DNA of 64,000 nt from Leuctra nigra. Lineage: Eukaryota > Arthropoda > Insecta > Plecoptera > Leuctridae. Each line of letters starts with the position of its first letter. The stretch's first letter is position 1. The position numbers and the translations under genes are program-made. The notes below the pieces were generated by a model. The model was given only the letters and a program-made list of their open reading frames with translations. It had not been told where the DNA came from and ran no database searches. Location of the stretch: contig OW203771.1 in the NCBI GenBank assembly GCA_934045905.1, positions 19,910,069 to 19,974,068 on the forward strand, written 5' to 3'. Shown here one piece after another: positions 1-8,692 of the stretch.

Positions 1-1216
1 AATTTCAGATCGATTGGTTGTGCCGTTTGACCTGGGCAGTGAACACACAAAAAAAAAAAAAAAACACACACAGAGAAAGTGCCGTAAGAGTACCGTGGTG
101 ACGCTCGCTACGCTCGCTCATTTATAGTTTTTCTTTAATACATATAATTCACAATGGGGAATGTATTGAATTTCATAGTCGGTGTGGTGAAACTGTGAAT
201 ATAGATTATGGTGTAATGCTCATGTGAAAATAACAAAAACGACAATCACGTGGATTCTGTGTTAGGCCGAGAAAGATGACATTTCGTTTTTCAATGATAT
301 TATGCACCTAGGACACTGTAATTTACATTTTTAAAGGTATTTGAGAATACAACAGACTACCAAAGGATATTAATACTTAAATTGGTCATTTAAATTCATT
401 AACTCTCATTTAAAGACTGTAATGAGTTTAATTTCTATGTGACATGTCATCAATGTTTAAAACGCATAATAAGTCAATCACGTGTACGCTTTCGGTCTTC
501 ACCGATCACTTTTTGCGGCCATTTTTAAATATTTGTAAGAAATTGTAAATACTCGATGAAACCAGGTAAAAATTTTAATGTGAAAGATGGTGTCGCATGC
601 CATATTGTTGGCATAATTTGTCCATTATACTTCAAATGTCCACAATATTTACGCCACGGGTAACCTGGGTGAGAGACGAACTGCCTCCCGGTCTGAAAAT
701 GTTTGCTTAGACATCTAGTAATTATATGTGGTAAAAAATTGTGTTGAAATACCAATATGCAAAATTGTTTTAATCTCGCCAGATTTTGTAAAATTTGCTC
801 CAAAAAGTACAATTTTCACCCGAAATTATTTTGTTACTGCTAAAGTACGGCTCTGACAATATTTTTTGTTTGAAACTTTGTGCTTATTGACTACATTCCA
901 TTCCGACAACAACAAGCTCAACAAAATTTCACCAAAATGCCATCTTGGAAAATGGCCGAATTAGAAGTAAACAACTTCTAATGGACCAATGAACATGTGT
1001 GTCAAGTGGCATATTTTTATCACAATTTGCAGGATTCATTCCATATTCAGGTTGTACAGCCCGTACAATATTTATCTTCCATTTGAATTAAGATACTAAA
1101 TTGGCATTTGATTCTAATGGAGTATAGAATTGAGAATATAACTTCCGGCCTTCGACATCTAAGGTACAGACAGAGTTAATTTACGCGTTGAGCTTGAATT
1201 ACATTTTTTTTCGCAG
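1..1216 (+). other. Last intron of ALP copy 1, with repeat fragments
   Basis: Non-coding sequence upstream of the copy 1 terminal exon, ending in a T-run and the acceptor TTTTTTTTCGCAG at 1204-1216. Bases 1-125 are a fragment of the repeat family called D here (CGCTCGCTACGCTCGCTCA at the edge). Around 181-260 the sequence matches the last intron of ALP copy 2 (25203-25280), including GGTGTGGTGAAACTGTGAA against GAGTGTGGTGAAGCTATGAA. This supports a shared origin of the introns by tandem duplication. I see no exon 9 here, so it must lie left of the window. Confidence 0.6.
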
Positions 1217-1467
1217 CTGACAAAGACTACCAATTCCCGAGCATGGTCGAACTGGGCAGCGAGACCCACGGAGGCGACGATGTTGTGGTATTCGCATCGG
1301 GCCCGTGGGCCCATCTCTTCACCGGGACCTACGAGCAGAACTTCATCCCACACGTAATGGCGTACGCTGCTTGCATTGGGAATGCCAACGTCACTGCTTG
1401 CACCCCACAGAAGACAGTATCTCCAACTACTACGAAGACGACAACGGTGCCAAAATCAAGTGGCTAA
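1217..1467 (+). CDS. Alkaline phosphatase copy 1, terminal coding exon (5' partial)
   Basis: Last coding exon of a membrane-type alkaline phosphatase, an enzyme that hydrolyses phosphate monoesters at alkaline pH using two Zn and one Mg. The exon follows a clear acceptor and starts in phase 1, like copy 2. It encodes the C-terminal signature [19 protein letters not shown], whose His is the zinc ligand equivalent to E. coli H412, then [19 protein letters not shown]. Unlike copy 2, the tail after the last Cys is a Thr/Pro/Ser/Lys-rich stretch ending KSSG, with no hydrophobic GPI-attachment segment. This paralog may be secreted, or a further GPI exon may be spliced in. All other exons lie left of the window. 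Confidence 0.9.
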
Positions 1468-1700
1468 CTTAAAAATTAATTTGATAATTTGATTTGGCTT
1501 TATTTAAAATAATTTACGCATTTTGAAATGTGGGTGATTCTTTGTGTGTTTTGTTCTGTCTTTTCCTGTGATACGTATTTATGTTATTATTTGATCATAA
1601 TTTACAGATATTGTTTCAATTATTTATATTCCTTAGTCACTCGTACCCAATGGTACCTATTTGTTTGCAAATTCTGTGTGTGTGTTTGATGCTAAAACAA

Positions 1701-1706
1701 AATAAA
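1701..1706 (+). terminator. Polyadenylation signal AATAAA of ALP copy 1
   Basis: Canonical AATAAA about 235 bases after the stop codon of ALP copy 1, the first good hexamer downstream. Inferred from position only. Confidence 0.5.
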
Positions 1707-1740
1707 GTGCACTTCCCCGTGATCTGCTTTACTTTTGTTT

Positions 1741-1930
1741 AAGACGAAGATCCGCTCTGCACTCTGGTGATAGAAATGTGTACTGGAGGAAGTGGGATCA
1801 ACGTGTAGAACTAAATAATTAGTAAATGACCTGTCGTGTGAGATAAATATAACATATTATAAAGTGGCATGATTGGTCCGTTGAACCATTTCCTGTATTC
1901 TCATTTAAACTAATTAAATGTCTACATTTG
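1741..1930. repeat. Decayed MITE-B relic
   Basis: Contains diverged pieces of MITE-B: CTCTGCACTCTGGTGATAGA and GATTGGTCCGTTGAACCATT. The second matches the middle of the complete copies at 17170 and 20920. Ends are too eroded to place. Confidence 0.5.
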
Positions 1931-2053
1931 AAGGTGTCGTATGCCGTTGCATATCTGCGAAACAATTATTAAGCTACCGAGAAAGTAGTATAAAACATTG
2001 TGATATTTAGATTGACAGCACTACACCCGAGATGATAAAGCGAAGATAAGAAT

Positions 2054-4406
2054 CTAGTGGAGCGGTCGCTCCACCCAGCCAAGTCGTACTATACACTCAC
2101 AGTCACTCAACATACCGTAAATGCCTAATAAACTGAGGAGCAGACCAAACACTTTTACTGTAAGCAACAACATGGCATTTTCGGCCTACTGGATCTCAAA
2201 ATTGGTAAATCTCACATTGTTGCGAAATATCTTAATTTCGAGCTATGGCCCACCCCACTACATATACCAAATTTGGGAACAATAGGTTATGCCATTTGCG
2301 CGCTAGAGGACCGAGAAAACAGTGAAATTACACCACTTTCTGATTCTGAAGATGATGATGATTCTGATGATATCACGAAACGTCGCTATCACCGCCACAG
2401 CCTAAACGGCTGAACCGATCGACCTGAAATTTTTACCACATGTGCACTTTTGGCGTCTGAGGTGCCTTTTTATAAAACCAACCGGAAGCCGCCATTTTGA
2501 AACCGGAAGTGACGTCATAACTCAAAAACGTCTGGACCGATTAGAACGAAATTAGCGCCATTCGATTTAGATGGTCATCTATATGAAGTATCAATAAAAA
2601 AAATATTATTTTCTTATTTTCTAAACCGGAAGTGACGTCATAAATACGCAATATTTAACTTATTTCAACAAATTATACTTAAAATACGTACATAATTAAC
2701 TTACATTGTAACATAGACAATACAATTTATATATTCAAGGTAGCAGTGTTCTCGGCCGCCATTCCTGAAACCGGAAGTGACGTCATATATCTAAAACGCC
2801 TGTACCGATTGCAACTGAACTAGCTCCTGCGTATTCATTCTGCTATTTATTTGAAAAATCAATTGTGAAAAATGAATAAATAAATTAATGGTACCGGAAA
2901 TGGCGGCAGGAACCACTAAATGAAACCGGAAGTGACGTCATATATTACAAACGGCATGACCGATTTTACGGAAATATAGGGATTAGGAAATCAGATGGTC
3001 GTTCATGAAGGTATCAACTAGATAAAACTAGATTGTTTTCTTATTACCTATACCGGAATTCGGCCGCTATTTCAAAACCGGAAGTGACGTCATGTATCGA
3101 AAACGGCTGGATCGATTATAACGAAACTTAAGCTATTCTTCTTGGATAATCATTTTCATCTTATACCAAACGCAACTTTTCATAGTAACCAAATCGGTTG
3201 AGGCGTATTTTTTTAAAGAAATTAGTCCCTGCTCGGACATGTGCTACAAGCTGTATGAATAAACTAACAAAAGAAGTGATATCCCAGAAAAAACACTCCG
3301 TGTAAAAATACCAGCCAAGTCTCTTTAACTATAAAAAAAATAGAAGAAATCTAAAAATTCAGCACTGAAAAGGAAAGATATCAAAAAAGGAGCCAAGTCA
3401 ACGAATTTTCCAAATTTTAATCGTACCATTGAAATAAAAATATCAACCCCCGAGAAATACTTAAAAAAAGGACTTGGCGCATCGTTTTTTTAAAGACATT
3501 TTTCTATTCTTAAGCTTATGCCACTCACATACTACGTAGTTCAGAAATGCCTAGAAAAATTGGGACAAAACTTTCAAATTAAATATTGAACATTCTGTAA
3601 AATATTTTAAATTTAAATATAAGTACGCAAAGAAACATAGCATTGTCTTACAAGCAATAAATACAGAACAGTTGTGTTTGTGATTGGTAGGTACCTGTAG
3701 TTTTGTGGGTACATCAACATACCTACTACAGCATTATACTTTGAACCTTCTCGCCGTGTAATTAATTGCTATTAATTAACATGTTATACCAAAAAAATTC
3801 ATAAATTACATAACGTATTACTTTAGATAAAAATCTAGTCAGTAATTATTTGAGCAGCATGGCTCAGTGCACTAGTCACTTATACAAATCTCATTGACGG
3901 CCTTCTTGTAATGAGCGCTTTCGCTATTTCCCTCAGTCACGATATTGAGAAGTATGATTGATTAATATGACCCTAGAAATAGTGGCAATAACGAATAGAC
4001 TAGGCCGCTTCCGTTTATTCGTTATTCGTTTATCCTTTTATTTCCTCTGAATATTGACAAAATACCAAAACTGCCAGTAGGTAAGAGTACTAGTTATATT
4101 AAAACGTAGTATGATTCGTCGATAATGAATGTGATATACTCAGGAAAATATACTTGTAGAGTTCTTCCTATACTTTTAGGATAGAAAAGTGTCTTTAAAA
4201 AAACGATGCGCCAAGTCCTTTTTTAAAGTATTTCTCGGGGGTTGATATTTTTATTTCAATGGTACGATTAAAATTTGGAAAATTCGTTGACTTGGCTCCT
4301 TTTTTGATATCACTCCTTTTCAGTGCTGAATTTTTAGATTTCTTCTATTTTTTTTTATAGTTAAAGAGACTTGGCTGGTATTTTTACACGGAGTGTTTTT
4401 TCTGGG
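2054..4406 (+). mobile_element. HP-1: hairpin/palindrome-ended non-autonomous element
   Basis: Full copy of the HP family. It begins CTAGTGGAGCGGTCGCTCC (8-bp-stem hairpin) and has a GAT-type microsatellite near 2350-2372. Five modules containing ACCGGAAGTGACGTCAT follow, near 2500, 2625, 2775, 2925 and 3078, several preceded by a CCGCCAT-type motif. It ends in a 1.1 kb palindrome (3283-4406) with inverted arms of about 235 bp, from CCCAGAAAAAACACTCCGTG to its reverse complement. Flanks suggest a 2-bp AT target duplication (GAAT before, GGGAT after). No ORF is present, so it must be mobilised in trans. The single-hairpin asymmetric end recalls Helitron/Helentron-type elements; this class assignment is inference. 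Confidence 0.75.
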
Positions 4407-4812
4407 ATAAATATTACGTCTGGACAAAGCGCTTCTAAACTCTTTGATTTCATGTTATACGTGAATGATTTTCATCAATGACATGAAGCAAGAACATGAT
4501 ACATGGTTGAAGGATCATGCATTGCCCATGATAGCTGAAACAAGAACGTGTAAAGTAAGTACTAAGAGTTTTTAGATACACACCTTGCCTGAAAGAATAT
4601 CAAGAACTTCATCATTTATTGTAGATCTAAAACAGATTTGCTGTAAAAAAATGGTACATTTAGTACTTGAGGTTTAAGTAAACATTAGGTAGTTAATCTT
4701 ATACCTACATTTGAACTAATAAATCAATCTACTATTTCTAACACAAGTGCGGCTGCCACAAGTAACCTAATTTATGCATTTTTTAACTTTGATACTCTGT
4801 AATACAAAACAA
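4407..4812. other. Unassigned AT-rich spacer
   Basis: No convincing ORF, RNA or repeat recognised between HP-1 and the duplicated histone 3' region. Confidence 0.4.
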
Positions 4813-4839
4813 GACTATTTGTTCTTAAGTGGTTTTTGT

Positions 4840-4855
4840 GGCCCTGAAAAGGGCC
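4840..4855 (-). terminator. Histone mRNA 3' stem-loop (distal copy)
   Basis: Minus-strand GGCCCTTTTCAGGGCC, the canonical 6-bp-stem, 4-base-loop element bound by SLBP in replication-dependent histone mRNAs. It is followed by CACAAAAACC. It belongs to the H4 gene at 5546-11735. Confidence 0.9.
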
Positions 4856-4971
4856 GTTGCTTTGCTGTAGTCGTCGTAGATTCGCTAAATCAAGCTTCCT
4901 CTCTGCACTCTGGTGGTAGAAATGTGTACTTGAGGAAGGGTGTAGACTATTTGTTCTTAAGTGGTTTTTGT

Positions 4972-4987
4972 GGCCCTGAAAAGGGCC
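4972..4987 (-). terminator. Histone mRNA 3' stem-loop (proximal copy)
   Basis: Second identical GGCCCTTTTCAGGGCC, 132 bases from the first. Without the MITE at 5013-5537 it would sit about 35 bases after the H4 stop codon, the normal spacing; now it is more than 550 bases away. Confidence 0.9.
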
Positions 4988-5012
4988 GTTGCTTTGCTGT
5001 AGTCGTCGTAGA

Positions 5013-5537
5013 TTCGCTAAATCAAGCTTCCTCTCTGCACTCTGGTGGTAGAAATGTGTACTTGAGGAAGGGTGTAGCAATTCAATTCTCCATAAGGTAC
5101 CTGTAGAGTTTGGATACCTCTACTTCATACACTATTTAACATAGAAAAGATTATGCTTATTCGATCGGTCACCTCAGAAATTTATTTTTTGTGTCTAAAT
5201 AATTATAAAATAACTTTCCGTATGAAGTAAATACGGCTTATACTGTAGCCTGATTGGTCCGTTGGACCATTTCCTGTCCTCTGATTGGCTGATGCATTAC
5301 ATGTTTGAACAATTATTACGCTGCAATTTAACCTCGGAGAAAAATTCTGAGGTGACAGATCGATAAAGCATCATCTATTCTATGCTAGTTACTTTTTTCA
5401 GGGTCCTATGTTTAATTGTGTATGAAGTAGATGTATCCAAACTATACACGTTCCTTATGAAGAATTGAATGCGTACACCCTTCCTCTAGTATCACATCTC
5501 TACCACTAGAGTGCAGAGCTGATCTTAATTGTGCGAA
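5013..5537. mobile_element. MITE-B3 inserted in the histone H4 3' UTR
   Basis: About 525-bp copy of MITE-B. Terminal inverted repeats begin TTCGC and end GCGAA, with inner TIR sequence CTCTGCACTCTGGTGGTAGA matched by CTACCACTAGAGTGCAGAG at the right. Its right end stops 8 bases from the H4 stop codon. It shares the core TTCTGAGGTGACAGATCGAT with the other B and C copies. Confidence 0.8.
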
Positions 5538-5545
5538 TAGTTCGC

Positions 5546-5812
<267 letters not shown>

Positions 5813-6251
5813 TTATTTGACTGACTTGGGAATAGAAGAGTTGATACAAATAAATTGATTAATTGGTGAATTAAGTGAATTGGAGAAACATCATTACATT
5901 GCAGGTTTGCTTGAAGAGGTGGGCGCGATTTGAAGATATAAGAGAGTATTTTCGGTCGAGTAACAGTGAAGAAAAGCTGACATCTGTATTTGTGAGAGTC
6001 GGGATCGTCCTGAAGGAGTAGATCTGCTGGGGGTGATTGCATTTGTACATTGGTGCGGTTGTGCATTAGTGCATGGACGATTTGCATGAGGTGGTGAGTT
6101 TTATTGGACATATACCTCAAAGAATGATTTCATCTGAGTTTTAATGGATAAGTGTTGATATTTGGAAAATATTGAATGCATTTCTATATGGAACAAAACA
6201 CTGTAAAGTATCAAGGTATTTAGATTGTCACTCACTGCAATTGGATCTTCA

Positions 6252-8630
6252 ATGTCGAATCAAAATAATAAAAAGATGACTAGTTCGTCTAAGTCAAGGT
6301 CTATTGGGCGAAGAAATTCACAAGAATTTAGTCATTTGAAATGCATTGATGATTTAAAGCTTTATCAGTTGCGGAAGGAGTTGATAAATAGAGGAGTAAC
6401 TGCTAACATAAACGTAAATAAATCTGCACTTCTTGAGAAGCTACAAGATTCAATGAAGGCAAATAATGAAGACCCAGCCACATTCTTGTCTGATACAAAA
6501 GAGCATGATGCACAAAACACAGTAACTGAAGATAATAGTTCTGTAACATGTGATGAGCGTATAGGTAAATGTGGTAGCGCAGCATGTAATATTGATGTTA
6601 TACGTACCGATGATGTTATTAAGTGTGCCTTGTACTGTGCAACATGGTGGAATTTGGCTTGTGCTAACATATCGAAAAAGACCTATCAAGTCGTAGAAGA
6701 AAATTCACAAATAAATTGGTGTTGTCCAAGTTGTGAATCCATTGTAAAGCAAAATAGATGCATTGACTACAAATGCATTATGAAGCAAGAAAAAATACAT
6801 GAAAAAAATAATGAACTATTACTTCAAGAAATAAAGGAGGTGAGAGAAATGTTGGTGGGATTTATTAAAGAACAACAGTTGAAGCAAGGGCAGATCCATC
6901 CTCAACAGTTGCAGCAAGGGCAGATCCATCCTCAACAGTTGCAGCAAGGGCAGATCCATCCTCAACAGATGCAGAAAGTGCAGAGCCATCCTCAACAGTT
7001 GCAGCAAGGGCAGATCCGTCCTCAACAGTTGCAGCAAGGTCAGATCCATAATCAACAGTTGAAGCAAGGGCAGATCCATTCTGAACAGTTGCAGCTTGGG
7101 CAGAGCCATTATCAACAGTTGCAGCTAGGTCAGATCCATAATCAACAGTTGCAGCAAGGGCAGATCCGTCCTCAACAGTTGCAGCAAGGGCAGAGCCATA
7201 ATCAACAGTTGCAGCAGGGGCAGAGCCATAATCATCAGTTGCAGCAAGGGCAAATCCGTCCTCAACAGTTGCAGCAAGGGCAGATCCGTCCTCAACAGTT
7301 GCAGCAAGGTCAGATCCATAATCAACAGTTGAAGCAAGGGCAGATCCATTCTGAACAGTTGCAGCTTGGGCAGAGCCATTATCAACAGTTGCAGCTAGCT
7401 CAGATCCATAATCAACAGTTGCAGCAAGGGCAGAGCCATAATCAACAGTTGCAGCAGGGGCAGAGCCATCCTCAACAGTTGCAGCAAGGGCAGAGCCATC
7501 CTCAACAGTTGCAGCAAGGGCAGATCCATCCTCAACAGTTGCAGCAAGGACAGAGCCAGCCTCAAGAGTTGCAGCAAGGACAGAGCCAGCCTCAACAGTT
7601 GCAGCAAGGTCAGAGCCAGCCTCAAGAGTTGCAGCAAGGTCAGAGCCAACCTCAAGAGTTGCAGCAAGGGCAGAGCCATCCTCAACAGTTGCAGCAAGGA
7701 CAGAGCCAGCCTCAAGAGTTGCAGCAAGGACAGAGCCAGCCTCAACAGTTGCAGCAAGGTCAGAGCCATCCTCAAGAGTTGCAGCAAGGGCAGAGCCATC
7801 CTCAACAGTTGCAGCAAGGACAGAGCCAGCCTCAAGAGTTGCAGCAAGGACAGAGCCAACCTCAAGAGTTGCAGCAAGGGCAGAGCCATCCTCAACAGTT
7901 ACGGTCAGGTCAAAGTTATCAACAATATCGGCAACAAGAGCAGAGCCATCAACAATTTCAACAAGGTTATCATAATCAGTTGAAGTACATCCAGGGGGGC
8001 AAGAGCACATCGTGTGATGAGGAAGCTAGTAATATGAGGAAAGATAAGTTTTCGCGTATATTAAGGAGACAAGGCAGTACAGATGGGCATAGCAGCGAAA
8101 ATGAGAAATATCGAGATGTCTTAATTATGGGCGATTCTATAATCAGACGTGCAGGTGAAGTCTGTAGAGAGGCGGGATGTGAGGTGGAAATATTTCCAGG
8201 AATCAGAATTGATGAGATTGGAAATAAATTGAAACTCAGGGATGAAAGTTCAATACACCCCAAACTTGTAATGATTCATGTTGGTACAAACAATATTGGA
8301 AGAAGAGACCGACATATGTTGGTGGAGATGGAGGAAATGCTTAAGATAGGGTTTCAAACATTTCCAGCAGCAAAATGGATTGTGAATGGTTTAGTGTATA
8401 GAGGGGACTGTTTTGAGAGCACAATTGATAAACTTAACGAGGGTATTGAATGGTTGGCTAATGACATGGGTGTTTATTTTGATGATGTTAATAATGTACT
8501 AACTAATGAAGATTCAGCATATGACGGGATTCATCTAAATATTCAAGGTGGAAAGTTGTTGGGTCACAGAATGCTGGAAACTATACATAATGTATTGAGT
8601 TCTGATGATCCAAGTTCAAAAAATTGTTAG
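6252..8630 (+). CDS. CR1-like ORF1 protein: SAP-like, PHD-like, Gln repeats, SGNH esterase
   Basis: 792 codons from the ATG at 6252; the reading frame is open slightly further upstream but without an ATG. In order: a SAP-like segment (about residues 34-69, DLKLYQLRKELINRGV); a PHD-like finger (about 107-161) whose usual His is replaced in CALYCATWWNLAC; a Gln-rich run of 10-residue repeats (about 208-558); and an SGNH hydrolase domain with GDS (about 626), GTNN (about 677) and DGIH (about 757). In CR1-group elements ORF1 is thought to bind nucleic acid, and the esterase's role is unresolved. The stop overlaps the opening of the ORF2 frame, suggesting coupled translation. Confidence 0.85.
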   Translation: MSNQNNKKMTSSSKSRSIGRRNSQEFSHLKCIDDLKLYQLRKELINRGVTANINVNKSALLEKLQDSMKANNEDPATFLSDTKEHDAQNTVTEDNSSVTCDERIGKCGSAACNIDVIRTDDVIKCALYCATWWNLACANISKKTYQVVEENSQINWCCPSCESIVKQNRCIDYKCIMKQEKIHEKNNELLLQEIKEVREMLVGFIKEQQLKQGQIHPQQLQQGQIHPQQLQQGQIHPQQMQKVQSHPQQLQQGQIRPQQLQQGQIHNQQLKQGQIHSEQLQLGQSHYQQLQLGQIHNQQLQQGQIRPQQLQQGQSHNQQLQQGQSHNHQLQQGQIRPQQLQQGQIRPQQLQQGQIHNQQLKQGQIHSEQLQLGQSHYQQLQLAQIHNQQLQQGQSHNQQLQQGQSHPQQLQQGQSHPQQLQQGQIHPQQLQQGQSQPQELQQGQSQPQQLQQGQSQPQELQQGQSQPQELQQGQSHPQQLQQGQSQPQELQQGQSQPQQLQQGQSHPQELQQGQSHPQQLQQGQSQPQELQQGQSQPQELQQGQSHPQQLRSGQSYQQYRQQEQSHQQFQQGYHNQLKYIQGGKSTSCDEEASNMRKDKFSRILRRQGSTDGHSSENEKYRDVLIMGDSIIRRAGEVCREAGCEVEIFPGIRIDEIGNKLKLRDESSIHPKLVMIHVGTNNIGRRDRHMLVEMEEMLKIGFQTFPAAKWIVNGLVYRGDCFESTIDKLNEGIEWLANDMGVYFDDVNNVLTNEDSAYDGIHLNIQGGKLLGHRMLETIHNVLSSDDPSSKNC
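6876..7925 (+). repeat. 30-bp coding minisatellite, about 34 units
   Basis: Units such as CAGTTGCAGCAAGGGCAGAT plus ten more bases, repeating every 30 bases with no indel. They encode QLQQGQ(I/S)(H/R/Q)PQ. A nine-unit block (around 7040) recurs 270 bases later (around 7310), showing higher-order duplication. The opposite strand is also stop-free here, which creates long false ORFs. Confidence 0.95.
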
Positions 8631-8692
8631 AAGTGGGGGGATTGTTTCAAGTTATTAATACTAATTTGGGAGAATCTACATGTTTTAGATTA

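Larger units (their letters stand above)
4813..5076 (-). repeat. 132-bp direct duplication holding histone 3' stem-loop and MITE-B end
   Basis: Two essentially identical 132-bp units, 4813-4944 and 4945-5076. Each carries, on the minus strand, the histone 3' stem-loop plus the first ~64 bases of MITE-B (from TTCGCTAAATCAAGC). The duplication therefore happened after MITE-B inserted into the H4 3' UTR. Confidence 0.85.

Noticed and set aside
6865..8010. 381-codon minus-strand ORF (and 98-, 86- and 166-codon relatives) opposite LINE ORF1
   Set aside because: The 30-bp repeat is stop-free on both strands; the product is a pure repeat mirror with no start context, and the plus strand has the real SAP/PHD/esterase protein.
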